Source: Exiguobacterium indicum HHS 31
GTDB lineage: Bacteria; Bacillota; Bacilli; Exiguobacteriales; Exiguobacteriaceae
Reading direction: 5' to 3'
Assembly: GCF_001939065.1 (NCBI RefSeq)
Contig: NZ_MPSZ01000003.1
Coordinates: 124,001 to 188,000, forward strand
Length of the DNA: 64,000 nt
Shown here: in pieces, positions 9,300 to 24,200 of the stretch
Numbering within the stretch: position 1 is the first letter of the stretch
Layout: each line of letters opens with the position of its first letter
Made by a program: the position numbers and the translations under genes
Notes under the pieces: model-generated
Databases searched by the model: none
Told to the model about the DNA's origin: nothing
Seen by the model: only the letters and a program-made list of their open reading frames with translations

Positions 9300-12200
9300 G
9301 CCTATCGATCCGGAGTCTTGAAGAAAGACTTCGGATTTTTTTATTCCCTACTCGACTATCGATTGCCGAGCACATACACTAGATACAATCGATGCATCAT
9401 TCGAAAGGAGTCGCTTCATGAATCCCTTAAGCCCCTCAGACTTGACACAAATCGCGGAACATTTGTTTGGGATGACTGGTTTTTTTATTTCCTATCAAGA
9501 TCAAGAGCATGTCTCAATCGAGTTACGTCCTTCCGCACCCAAGCATCCGGCTAATCTATTGATTGAAGATACGTGGCCTACTTTAAAAAATCATCGCCCT
9601 CTACTTCATACCTTAAAAGACGGAACGGCTTATCTGTTCGTAGACGTTCCTGACCAAGGCATGTACCGGATCGGTCCCGTTCTCTTACAGTCAGCACTTT
9701 TTCGGGCTCATATTCAAGATGAGACCTATCATCAATTTTATAAAGTTCTACCCCGAACGACGGAAAATCGTCTGATCGACTGTGCCCATTTGCTCTATCG
9801 CCTTCTACATGGTGAAGGATTGTCCTCTCGTGACATCGATCATGTTTCAGATATACAGGAAGAGGAAATTCCTTTAGTGTCTGAAGCCCCTTCGCACACA
9901 GGTGTGACCGCCTATCGAAAAGCTTGGCAACGCGAGCAACAAATCATCGACTGGATCTCATCCGGACAGAGCGAACGGTTGGCGACGACCTATTCTCTTC
10001 CCGCATACGGTGAGTTCGGAACACTCGCACGTCATCAACCACTCCGAGCAGAAAAGAATCTACTTCTAGGAACGGTTCTTCTAAGCGCACGTGCCGCTAT
10101 TCGTGGGGGACTCGAACCAGACGAAGCCTTTTCGCTTAGTGATCGGATGATTGAGACGATCGAAGCTGCGACGAGTATTGCAGAATTGCGAAATCGTCAC
10201 GTTCGGATCACGGTATCTTTTGCGGAAGCCGTCAAAGAAATACAGGCGTTGCGTCATTCGCCACACGTCTTAGCTGCCATTCGATACATTCAGCAGCATC
10301 TCTACGATCCTTTATCGGTCTCGTCCATCAGTCAGGCGATTCACGTATCCTCCAACTATTTATCCGTTTTATTTAAAGATGAAACGGGTTTACCGCTGGC
10401 TCGTTACGTCATTCGTGAACGGATTCGCGAAGCGAAAAGATTGCTACGTTCATCTGACGACTCGCTATTGACGATTTCAAACCGACTGCACTTTTCAAGT
10501 CAAAGTCATTTCAGTCAGGCCTTTAAACAAATCACGGGCGAGACGCCTACTCATTACAGACAAAAGACAGATTTTTAGGAACACTGCTACCTTTTTCAGA
10601 TTTGTGATATCCTATTCAACAGAATACAATTTTGCCGAATCGAATCTTTTTCGATTCTTTCATCAAAAGGAGAGTCAACATGAATTCAATTAGTGTGATC
10701 ATTCCAGTCTATCAAACCGAATCTCAAGCAAAAGCTGCGATTCAATCCGTTCTCGACCAACACGTTTCGATTCCTGTAGAAATCGTCGTTGTCTTTGATG
10801 GACCAAGTTCTTATGTCGATGATATTCGTGCACTATATCCAACGTGTACCATCATCGAACAATCACATCAAGGTGTGTATGCGGCTCGACGTAATGGAGT
10901 TCAAGCTGCTTCAGGAGACTATGTCATCTTTTTAGATAGTGATGATATTCTTGCTCCCCGTGCGCTTTACACATATATCAAGGCATACGAGAAGTCTCGT
11001 GGGGAAGTCATCATCGGTAAGATCTCCCCTGTCTATAATAAGAAGAAATGGCTGATGCCGATCGATGACGATCGTTACTTCTTTTACTCGCGCACGAAGT
11101 TTAATTCGCGTCACTTGACGACGATCCATGGATGGATGATCAAAAAAGAATTGCTCCAGACATTGCCTAGCCTCGAAACGACATGGTTTGCGGATACGCT
11201 AATCGCCCATACTGTCATTTCGCAGTTAACGAACATTACTTCCGTCAACTACATCGTGTACGGACGGAATTCAAGAAGTACACCACTGGATGGTCAATCG
11301 CTCTTCCAACTACGTGACATTACGACACTCTCAGATATCTCTCGAATTTATGGCATATTATCAGCAGAGACAAAAGATGAAGAAGTCCAAAAATTCTTAA
11401 ATACGTGGTATAAACGGTTCATTTCAAAACGTGGACGTACATTACTCGAACGGAGTTCATCTAATACTCAACAAGCAGAAGTCTTCAACCATGTCGCTTA
11501 CGACTTAAAGCGGATGCCATCAAAGAGTAAATATCTACAAGCTTGGTCAACGGGATCGTACGCGATGTTCAAGCTGTACATTACTGCTGTCAAAACAAAA
11601 CGTTCCTTACGTACGGCGCGTCGTAAAAAAATTAAAAATGGTCTTATGCTATATCGACTATTCCAGAAGATGCCGATCAAAGACAATCTCGTCTTATTCG
11701 AAAGTTTCTTAGGGCGGAGTTACTCTGACAATCCGAAGGCACTTTACCTTCACCTAAAAGAAAAACATCCGGAACTAGAACTTGTTTGGATTTTCGCTCA
11801 AGAACCTTCTGATGAAGTGAAGGAAGCATGTCCGAATTGGGTACTTCGAAACAGCTTTACGTACTATCAATACATGGCTCGTGCGAAATACTGGATTTTC
11901 AACACGCGTCAGCCGCTCAGCTTGAAAAAACGCGAAGAAACTATCTATCTTCAAACATGGCACGGTACGCCATTAAAACGACTCGGTCTTGATATGGAAG
12001 ATGTGCATATGGCTGGAACGAATGCGATTCGCTATAAAAAGAATTTCTATAACCAAGCGCAAGAATGGAACTATCTGATTTCGCCAAACGCGTACTCGAG
12101 CGAAATCTTCAAGAGCGCATTCGGGTTCCAAAATACGATGCTTGAAACGGGCTATCCTCGTAACGATCTCTTATATGCCGATAATCAAGCGGGTCTCATC

Positions 12201-15200
12201 AGTGAAATCAAAACACGCTTAAATATTCCGGCTGATAAAAAGATCGTCCTTTATGCACCGACATGGCGAGATGATGAGTTCATCGCGCGAGGAAAATACC
12301 GATTCGACTTGCAATTGAATTTAAATGAGATGCAAGCACGCCTCGGTGACGAGTACGTCGTCCTTTTACGGATGCACTACTTGATTGCTCAAAACATGGA
12401 TATCAGTGGACACGAAGGATTCGCTTACGATGTCTCTTCATACGGTGATATCGCAGAACTCTATCTGATTAGTGACATCCTGATCACGGACTACTCATCT
12501 GTGTTCTTCGACTATGCCCACTTGCAACGTCCAATGATCTTCTTTACGTACGATCTAGAGAAGTATGCTTCAACGTTGCGCGGATTCTACTTCGATTTCG
12601 AAGAAGTCGTCCCTGGACCACTTCTGAAGGAAACAGATCAAGTCATCGATTATATCGAACAAATCGATACGAAGTCCGTCGCTTACCAAGAAAAATACGA
12701 TCGCTTCCTCGAACGGTTCTGTAGCTTAGATGATGGTACGGCGAGTGAACGCGTTCTTGCTGAATTGTTCCCAAGTACAGCACAATCGACGGTCGAGGAC
12801 GAATCAACAGAAACGGAATGATAAATCAAAAAGTGCCTCCTTCCTTAACTGGAAAGAGGCACTTTTAATTTAGTTACGGACGAACAAGGCAACGCTTTCG
12901 ACGTGTGTCGTATGCGGGAACATATCAACAGGCGTCACTTCGACGAGTGTATACCCGAGCTCTGTCAATAGCTTCGCGTCACGCGCTTGTGTCGACGCAT
13001 TACATGAGACGTAGACGATCCGCTTCGGTGCGACATCTGCAGCAGCACGTAAGAACTCTTCGTCACAGCCTTTACGGGGTGGGTCGACGACGATGACGTC
13101 CGGTTGGATACCGGCTTTAACAAGATCTGGCATGACCTTCTCAGCTGCACCATACTCGAACGTCACGTTCTCGATCCCGTTCGCTTGTGCGTTCCGACGT
13201 GCATCATCGATCGCTTGCGGTACGATTTCGATGCCGTAGACGTGCTTCGCTTGTTTAGCGAGTGATAAGGAAATCGAACCGATCCCACAGTACGCATCAA
13301 CGACTGTCTCATCGCCTGTCAACTGAGCGTACTCGAGCGCTTTCGCGTAGAGTTTCTCTGTTTGCAGCGGATTGACTTGGAAGAACGAATGCGGTGAGAT
13401 CTCATACGTCAATCCAGCGATTTGATCGCGGATGACGGACGGTCCGTACAAGACGACGTTCTTTTTCCCAAGGATGACGTTCGTATCATCCGGGTTGATG
13501 TTGTGCTGGATCGACGTGACGTTTGGTAACGCCTTTAAGATTCCTTCAACGATCTTATCGATGCCACGCAGTTGTTTGACCTTCGTGACGAGAACGACCA
13601 TCAACTCGTTTGTGTGGTACCCATGACGTGCCATGATATGACGGATGACACCTGCTTTTTTCTTCTCGTCGTACGCTGGGACTTTCAAATCAGCGAGGAC
13701 TTTACGAACCGCTTGGACGGCTTCGTCGTTTTCTTTGTTTTGGATCAAGCAGTAGTCCATATCGATGATCCGGTGACTCCGTTTTTGATAGAAGCCAGCC
13801 ATCAATTTGTTCGATTGGAAGGCGACCGGTACTTGTGCTTTGTTACGGTAACCCCAAGGATCTTCCATCCCGATCGTCTCGTGAACGGGGATTTCAAGAC
13901 CTGCTAGGCGCGCGAAAGCGTCACGGACACGGTTGTGCTTGAACTTGAGTTCTGCATCGTATGATAAGTGTTGCAATTGGCAACCACCACACTGGTTGTA
14001 AACCGGACAAGGCGGCTCGACACGATCGACACTCTTCGTCTTTTGACGGATGATGCGACCGAATCCGTAAGACTTCGTCGTTTTCGTGATCTTGATCTTG
14101 ACCTGTTCCGTCGGCAATGCGCCCGGGATGAAGACCGTATATCCATCGATGCGCGCGACCCCTGACCCTTCATGTGTCAGGTCGACGATCTCGACGACGT
14201 GTTCATCGTTCTTTTGTACTGGAATCATGAATATCCTCCTTAAAAACCTCGCTTCACGCGAGGTTCGTTTCTGCTTCTTGTAGTTGTGTATTGATTTGTT
14301 CCATCTCTTCGATCCGGAACTTTGGTGTCATGACTTCGAAATGAGAGCGAAGATTCGTCATCTCGCCTTCGCAAATGCCGCCAAACTCACCATCGATGTT
14401 CAAACTCATCTCTGATGTATTCTTCATGCGGACGAATGAGGTCGTGACATGCTCGATGCAAGGGTCCGAGAAATGATCCCCTTTTAAGGCAAGACGCATG
14501 ACACGAATCAGTTCGACGAGGTTACATTTCTTGAGAATGAAGAGATCGAACCGACCATCATTGAGTGACGCGTTCGGTGACAGCTTCTCGAACCCACCGA
14601 CGGAGTTCGTATTGGATGTCAAGAACAGCATGACTTCTCCTTTGAATATACCCTTTTCATGCTCCAGTTCGACATATGTTGGTCGGATTTGTGGAAGTTT
14701 CTCCATCCCTTTGACGTAGTACGCGAGCTGTCCGAGTGCCGTCTTCAGCTTCGAAGGCACTTCGTACGACAGTTCTGTCATGATGCCACCACCAGCGATG
14801 TTGATGAAGTAATGGACGCCTGCCGATCCTTCAATCTTACCGATATCGACCGGCATCGTATGTCCCGTGCAAATGACATCCATCGCCCCTTCGATCGTCA
14901 ATGGAATACGCATCGCCCGACCAAAATCATTCGTCGTTCCAACAGGTAATACACCAAGCTTCGGACGTTTGTTGTAGGCAGCCATTCCGCTGATCACTTC
15001 GTTCAACGTACCATCGCCGCCTGCTGCGACGACGAGATCAAAGTCTGCTTCGCATGCTCGTGCTGCTTCATACGTCGCATCGCCGACCGCTTTCGTCGAG
15101 TAGACAGATGTCTCATAACCCGCTGCTTCGAGTCGGTCGAGGATATACGGTAAATTTCGTTTAACCATCTCTTTCCCGGAAGTCGGGTTATAAATCACGC

Positions 15201-18200
15201 GCGCTCTAGGTCTCATAAGATTTTCTCCTTTTTGACTCAACCGTTCATTTGATACATAACTGTTTTATTTTACATGAACTCTCGAGACATTACAAAGCCA
15301 AAAAAGACAGCGTCCGTTTCCTCGCAGAAGTAAAGGAGGAACGGACGCTGTTCGATCAGCTACTTATTTTAATTTTTCAAGCTCTTCATAGAAGAGTTGA
15401 TCCAGGAGGGCAGGGTTCGCCATTCCTTTTGTTTTCTTCATGATTTGACCGATGACGAAGCCTTTCTTCCGGTCACGTCCACCGAGTAATTCCTCGACAA
15501 CGGCTGGGTTCGCTTCGAACATCTCGACGATCAGACCACGTAGCAATCCTTCGTCTGAAATTTGTGCAAGACCGTTTGCTTCGACGTATGCACGTGGCTC
15601 GACACCTTCTTCGATAACGGCCGTGAAGACTTGTTTGGCGATTTTCGAAGAAATCGTACCGCTTGCGATCAAGTCGATCATCTCTGCCAGACGAGCTGGT
15701 GTCATCTTGACTGTTTCGAACGTTTCCGTCGATTTATTCAAATGACCTTGGATCTCACCGATCGTCCAGTTGGCTGCTGCTTTTGGTTCTGCGCCTGCTG
15801 CGAGAGTCGCTTCGAAGTACTCTGCCATCTCACGTGTGACCGTTAGTTGTTTCGCATCATACGCTGAAAGACCAAGTTCTTCTTGGTAACGCACGCGACG
15901 GGCATCTGGAAGTTCCGGAATACCGGCACGGATCGCTTCTTTCCAATCGTGATCCAGCACAAGCTTGACGAGATCAGGCTCTGGGAAGTAACGGTAATCC
16001 GACGCCCCTTCTTTGACACGCATGAGGACAGTTTGTTTTTTTGTCTCATCGAAACGGAGTGTTTCTTGGCGCATTACACCACCCGCAAGCAATAGTTTGC
16101 GGTGACGATCTTCTTCGAACTCAAGACCTTTTAAGACGTTTCCGAATGAGTTCAAGTTTTTAAGTTCTGTTTTCGTACCGAACTTTTCTTGTCCGTATGG
16201 GCGAACGGAGATGTTACAGTCACAACGAAGTGATCCTTCTTCCATCTTGACGTCTGAGACGCCTGCATATTGCAAGACTTCCTTAAGACGTTCGAGGTAG
16301 GCGACTGCATCTTTCGGTGAACGCATGTCCGCTTCACTGACGATTTCGATGAGCGGTGCACCTGTCCGGTTGAAGTCGACGACTGAGTGATTCGCACCCG
16401 TGTGGTTCATCTTACCAGCATCTTCTTCCAGATGGACACGTTCGATCCGGAAGCGTTTCGTTTCGCCATCGACTTCCGCATCAATGTAGCCATCGAAGCC
16501 GATCGGTTGATCGAACTGTGAGATTTGATACGCTTTTGGCGTATCTGGATAGAAATAGTTCTTCCGGTCGAATTTCGTTTGATCGGCCACTTGGCAGTTG
16601 AGTGCCATAGCTGCACGCACAGCGAGCTCAACGGCTTTTTCGTTGATTTTCGGCAAGACGCCCGGATGTCCAAGACAAATCGGACACGTTTTCGTGTTCG
16701 TCTCCGCGCCGTATTCCCGCGCACAACCACAGAACATCTTCGTGTTCGTGCTCAGCTCGGCGTGGACTTCGATCCCGATGATCGTTTCAAAGTTCATGAT
16801 ACATTCGCTCCTTATAACTTCGGAAGCGCGAATCCACCTGTCGCAAGCTCAAACGCATGCGCAGCGCGGTAGATTGTCGCCTCATCGAAATGTTTTCCAA
16901 TGATTTGTAAGCCGACCGGAAGACCGTCGACGAATCCAGCTGGAACCGAGATGGCTGGGACACCTGCTAAGTTGATTGGAATCGTCAAAATGTCATTCGC
17001 ATACATCGTGACGGGATCATCGAGTTGTGCACCGAGTTCGAATGCTGGTGTCGGCGCTGTTGGTCCGATGATGACGTCATAGTTCGCGAGGACATCGTCG
17101 AAGTCCTTTTTGATCAACGTTCGAGCTTGTTGTGCTTTTTTATAGTAGGCATCGTAGTAACCTGAGCTGAGCGCATACGTTCCGAGCATGATCCGGCGTT
17201 TGACTTCGTCTCCGAATCCTTGTGAGCGAGAATACTTGAAGACATCTTCAAGTGCGTCCGCTTCCGCACGGACTCCATAACGAATACCGTCAAAGCGCGC
17301 GAGGTTCGATGATGCTTCGGATGAAGCGAGTAAGTAGTACGTCGCAAGCGCATATTTCGAGTTCGGAAGTGACACTTCATCAACCGTCGCACCGAGTGCT
17401 TCGAGTTTTTGGATTGCTTCACGGATGTTAGCTTTGACACCTTCACTGACACCCTCACCGAAGTATTCTTTCGGAACAGCGATCTTCAACCCTTTGATAT
17501 CACCTGTCAACGCTTGTGTGTAATCCGTTGCGGCGACATTCGCAGACGTCGAATCCATCTCACAGTGTCCTGCGATCGCGCTCAAGAGATACGCGTTGTC
17601 TTCGACTGTTCGTGTCAACGGACCGATTTGGTCAAGCGACGACGCGAACGCCACAAGACCGAAGCGTGAGACGAGACCGTATGTCGGTTTCAACCCGACG
17701 ACACCACAATAGGCAGCCGGTTGACGAATCGAACCACCTGTATCCGAACCAAGGCTGAACAAGACTTCGCCTGCTGCGACAGCTGCTGCTGAACCACCTG
17801 AAGAACCACCTGGAACGTGTTTCGTATTCCATGGATTGCGAACCGGTTTGTACGCTGAGTTCTCGTTTGAAGAACCCATCGCGAACTCATCCATGTTCAA
17901 TTTCCCGATCGTGACCGCCCCTGCTTCATGCAGACGCTCGACGACCGTCGCGTCATGCGCTGGTACGAAGTTCTCGAGGAATTTCGAACCACATGTCGTC
18001 GTCATCCCTTTTGTGACGATGTTATCCTTGACACCGATTGGAAGACCAAACAATGGATTTGCTTCATGTTTCGCGACATCATCCATTCGTTTTGCTTGCT
18101 CGAATGCTTCTTCGTTCAATGAAAGAAACGCACCGATTTTTCCATCGACGCGGTCGATTTGATCAAAGGATTCTTGGACGAGTTCAGAAACTTTGACTTC

Positions 18201-21200
18201 GCCATCCTGAATGAGTGTGTGTAGTGTTTTGACACCATGTTCAAAAAGTGACATCGGGTCATTTCCTCCTTATTCGAACACCGCTGGGACGCGGACTTGT
18301 CCGTCTTCCCAATCGGGTGCGAGTCGTTCTACTTCCGTACGCGGAAGTGATGGACGTACTTCGTCCTTACGTAGGACGTTCTTTAAATCGAGGACATGAG
18401 TCGTCGGTTCGACGCCTGTCGTATCGAGTTCATTTAATTGTTCAGCGAACCCAAGAATCTTCTCGAGTTGTCCTGTGAATTGTGCTACTTCTTCATCTGT
18501 CACGGCAAGGCGTGCCAAATGCGCCACGTGGCGGACTTGCTCCTCATTAATCTTTGCCATGTCATTCCACCTCCGGAACTTTTGCGATATATTTTACACT
18601 ATTTCTAATCATAGCACTTTTCGTCCAGACAAAAAAGACGATGGTGCATCGGGGGGAGGTCCGCACCATCGTCCTATAGGGGTAGCAAAGCTTCCGGGCG
18701 GAAAGCTTCTAGTTATGAAATACCCGCTTTAAATCAGACGAAACAAAAATACTGAATATTCATACTAATACATCGACGAGCAGATAGACATTGAAGACGA
18801 TGACGATCGAGACGATGATCCAGGCCAACGTGTTCATGAACCGACTGTTCCGATGTTCCCCCATGTACTGTTCACTCGCTGTCGCCCGAATCAAGGGAAT
18901 CAAGGCGAACGGAATCCCGAACGATAAGGCGACCTGACTAAGGACAAGTGCTCGTGTCGGATCAAAACCGGAGAACAGCAACAAAATTGCCGGCAACATC
19001 GTCACGGTCCGGCGAACGAACAGTGGCAGTTGAAGATGAAGAAAGCCGCGCATGATCGCGTCCCCTGACATCGTCCCGACGCTTGAAGAAGCGAGACCCG
19101 AGACAAGTAAAGCAATCGCAAACAGATACGGTGCGCTACCACCGAGCGTGACATGAAGTCCCTCGTAGATCGCTTCAAGCGAACCCGCTTGATACGTCGT
19201 GCCGTAAAACACACTGGCGGCGATGACGAGCATCGCTCCGTTGACCGCTCCAGCAATCAACATCGCTCCCCAAATGTCGAAACGCTGAATCCGTAACATC
19301 GAAGCTTTATTCGCAACGTGTCCCATCCGGCGTTTCGTTAAATCGGAATGGAGATAGATCGCATGCGGCATGACGGTCGCTCCGAGCATCCCGGCAGCGA
19401 GGACGATGCTCGATGTGCCTTCGAATCCCGGTAACAAACCTGCCGATAGATCACGGAATACAGGATGAACTTCAAATACTTCAATCGCAAAAGCAGCCGC
19501 GATGATCAGGACAAGAACGGCGATGACGGCTTCAAAATGCCGAAGTCCCTTTTGCTCGAAGCCGAGGATGACGAAGGACAGTACAGCTGTTAAAAGGGCC
19601 GCCATCCGTAAATCAATCGCAAACAATAAATGAAATCCGAGTGCGGCTCCGACGAACTCAGCGAGATCGGTTGCCATCGCGACAAGTTCCGCTTGTACCC
19701 AGTAGAAGAAGCGTGTGACCGGCGATAACTCTTCCCGGATCACTTCCGCTAAACTGAGATTGCTGACGATTCCAAGCTTGGCTGACAGGAACTGAATGAC
19801 GACTGCCATCAAGTTCGAGGCAACGATGACCCAGAGCAGCAAATAGCCATACTGGGCGCCTGCCGTCATGTTCGTCGCGAAGTTTCCCGGATCGAGATAC
19901 GCGACGGCAGCAACGAACGCCGGTCCGATATATGTCCGTTTTTTCGGTAAATCATGTGTAAGTGGTTGTGTCGCCATCTCGTTCACCTCACTTTTTGTTT
20001 TTATTATACGCTCATTTTGCGCAAGTACAACAAATATGTTTATGGTAAATAATAACGTATGAAGTAAACAAAAAAGGAGTGTCTCCTGTAATCAGGAAAC
20101 ACTCCTTTTGGTTAATTAGACGATTTTCCGCTCAGGTTCTGCACCTTTTAGCTGCGCTTGCACTTGATCGAATTCATCATAGATCGCTTGACTCGGTTCC
20201 TTCGTCACGAGACTACCGATGACGAGCGCAATCGTCGAAGCGATGAACGCCGGAATCATCTCATACATTTCTGAAATGTAGGATGGTAATCCGGCGATAT
20301 TCTGATTGATGAGGATCCATGCGATGACGACGACGGATCCCGTAATCATTGAAGCAAGTGCTCCCGTTTTGTTCATTCGGCGCCACAGTAAGCTGAACAG
20401 CACGACTGGACCGAACGCCGAACCAAAGCCAGCCCATGCGTATCCAACGAGCGTCAGAATCGACTTCTGCGCGCCGAACGATAAGAGAATCGCGAGAAGC
20501 GCAACGACGAGAACCATCACGCGACCCATGACCATCAGTTCACGGTCTGAAGCGCTGCGTTTAAAGAAACGGTGATAGAAATCATTCGTTGCCGCACTTG
20601 AAGAGACGAGCAGCTGCGTCGAAATCGTCGACATGATCGCAGCGAGTAAGGCTGCCAGCAACAGTCCCGTAATGAATCCTGGGAAAAGATCACGTGATAA
20701 TTGAATGAAGACATTCTCTGGATTTTTTAATCCAGCACTTTGTTGCGTGAAATAGGCATAACCGATCAAACCTGTCACCATCGCACCAACGATCGAGAAC
20801 GTCATCCAAATCATTCCGACGCGACGCGCTGACTTCATCTCGTGTAAATTCCGGATCGCCATAAAACGAACGATGATATGCGGTTGGCCAAAGTAACCAA
20901 GTCCCCAGGCGAGGAGCGAGATGATACCAATCGTCGTCGTCCCTTTGAAGAGTTCCAATTTCGAGCCGTCCGTCGACCGGATCGTCTCGAGTGTATCGTT
21001 GATCCCGCCACTTAAAGTCAGCGCAACAGCAGGTACGATCAGCAACGCGATGACCATGATCATCCCTTGGACGACGTCCGTCCAACTGACGGCGAGGAAA
21101 CCACCGAGGAAGACGTATGCAATGACGACGCCAGCTAGAATCCAAAGACCTGTCGTGTACTCGAGACCAAAGACAGCTTCGAATAAACGACCACCGGCGA

Positions 21201-24200
21201 CAAAACCACTTGATGCGTACATTATAAAGAATATTAAGATAACTCCAGCTGAAACTGTACGCAAGACACCACTTTTATCGTGGAATCGTTTTTCAAAGTA
21301 ATCGGGAATCGTGATCGCATCCCCTGCATGTGCCGTATACGCACGCAGACGCGGCGCGACGAGCAACCAATTGGCATAAGCGCCAAGCAATAAACCAACG
21401 ACGATCCATCCACTGGACAGACCAGTTGCATACATCGCACCCGGTAATCCCATCAACAGCCAGCCACTCATGTCACTTGCCCCTGCAGAGAGCGCCGTGA
21501 CGACGGGACCGATCGTACGTCCCCCAAGCATGTAGTCATTCATGTTCTTCGTCCGATAATACGCAATGACGCCTAGTGCGACCATCAGTCCGAGATACAG
21601 CAAAATCGCAAACCACATTCCGTTCATCCTTGCTCCCCCTTTTTTTCGTGATATAAGAAAAACGGGCATGCAGGTCGCACACCCGTTTCATCTATTAAAC
21701 ACCATTTCAGAACATTTCTGAAGTTGTTTTTGCTTGAAGATGTAAAGTCAAGTAATCCGGTCCGCCCGCTTTCGAATCCGTTCCAGACATGTTGAATCCA
21801 CCGAATGGTTGGTAACCAACGATTGCGCCTGTGCACCCACGGTTGAAGTAGAGGTTACCGACGTGGAAGTTCGCACGTGCGTACTCTTGGTTCGTCCGGT
21901 CTTGCGTGATGACAGCGCCTGTCAACCCGTATTCCGTGTTGTTCGCGATGTCGATTGCTTCTTTGAAATCTTTCGCTTTCGTGAAGGCGACGACTGGTCC
22001 GAAGATCTCTTCTTGCATCAAACGATCCGTTGGTTGAACGTCCGCGACGACTGTCGGTGAGACGAAGAATCCTGTTGAGTCGTCTGCCGTACCACCTGCG
22101 ACGATGCGTCCTTCTTCTTTTGCGACGTCGAAGTACGACGTGATTTTCTTGAATGCTGCTGCGTCGATGACTGGTCCGACGTTGTTTGAGACATCCGTCG
22201 GGTTACCGATGCTGAGTTTGTTCGTGTTCGCGACGACTTTTTCGAGCAACTCGTCATAGACAGAGTCGAGTGCGACGACACGTGAACAAGCTGAACATTT
22301 TTGACCCGAGAATCCGAATGCCGCTTTCGTGATCATGTCCGCTGCGTAATCGAGGTCGGCCGACTCATCGATGACCATCGTATCTTTTCCGCCCATTTCC
22401 GCGATGACGCGTTTGAGCCAGATTTGACCTTCGTTTAGTTTCGATGCCCGCTCGTTGATGCGAAGACCGACATCACGTGATCCCGTGAAGCTGATGAAAC
22501 GTGTTTTCGGGTGATCGACGAGGTAGTCACCAACTTCTGCCCCTGAACCTGGTACGAAGTTCAAGACGCCTGCCGGAAGACCAGCCTGCTCCATCACTTC
22601 GACGAATTTCGCTGCGACGACCGGTGTCGTTGATGCGGGTTTCAAGAGGATCGGGTTCCCTGCCACGATTGCTGCGACAGCTGTTCCAGCCATGATCGCG
22701 AGTGGGAAGTTCCATGGTGAGATGATGACACCAACACCGAGTGGAATGTAATCGTAACGGTTGTATTCGCCTGGACGACTCTCGACTTTTTTGCCGTCTT
22801 TTAAGACGAGCATCTGACGTGCGTAGTACTCGAGGAAGTCGATCGCTTCTGCTGTATCGGCATCTGCTTCGTTCCAAGGCTTCCCTGCTTCTTTGACGAG
22901 GTAGGCAGAGAACTCATGCTTCCGCTTACGGATGATGTTCGCCGCTTTGAATAGGACGTCCGCACGTACAGACGGATTGACGAATTTCCATGTTTCGAAG
23001 GCTGTGACCGCTGCTTGCATCGCTTCTTCTGCATGTTCCTGTGTCGCTTTCGAGACACGTCCGACGATCTCTTCTTTGTTAGCCGGATTGACGGAGACGA
23101 TTTTATCTTCCGTCGTCACATGTTTTCCACCGATAACGAGCGGATAATCTTTGCCGAGTTCTTGCGTGACGAGTGCAAGTGCCTCTTCGAACGCTTTCTT
23201 GTTTGCTTCTTGTGAGAAGTCCGTGAATGGTTCGTGTTTGTACGGAATCATCTCTATTCCCCCTTTAATCTCTACTTTAAATCGCTTACATTCTCCATTG
23301 TACAGAAGCATGAGTCCGCTTACAATTATTCTAGTCAAAAAAATAGAGGAGCGACCGATTTGGTCTCTCCTCAGTTCTCGATTATTCCTTTGCTTGTGAA
23401 AAGACGATTTCTTCGTGTTCAATTGAAACTTTGACGTCTTGCCCTTGGAATAACCAGTCATCTTGATCCGAAACGACGAAGTGGATGCCGTCGACGACCT
23501 CTTCGACCGCTGCCCGTTCGACTTCTTCCATATGAACACCGACCGAGAAACCTTGTGTTAAATCCGTTGAGCCACCATATTTTGCGAAGAAGCGAATCGT
23601 ATCGCCTGATTTTGCTTCCATCTCATCTTTGAAGTATTGTAATGCCTCATCTGTAATATGAATTTTCATATCTATCACTCCCCTTTCGTTTAGTGTACCG
23701 ATATCCTACTCAAAAAAGCGAATTTCCTGTATGGTAGAGACAAGATTAGCTATGAAAGCACCATGAAACATTCATCTTAGGAGGAATTCGAATGAAACGA
23801 TCGCTCGTAGTGCTGCTTGCGACCAGTCTCGTACTCGTCGGTTGCGGAAACGATTCCCCGTCTTCTACAGATACCAAATCCCCGAAGACGACGGAAACGA
23901 AACAACAGAAGGCTGAACAGGCCGTTCTTGACGTCTATCAAACATACGAAAAAACGCTCGGTCAATCCGGACGAGCAGATGCGAAGGATCTCGCATCGAT
24001 TGAATATACGGCTGACGCAAAACAACTTGAACCGCTTGCCGTTGGTGCGAAGAACTTGAATGTCGTTCCCGGTAAGGTCGTCAAGTCGTTCCAAAAGGGC
24101 GACGTCGCCTATATCATCCACGAATTCAAGGATGCGAAAGGATCGATTCTCCCAAACCGGGGATCGAAACTGTTATTGAAGAAAGACGATGAGTGGAAAA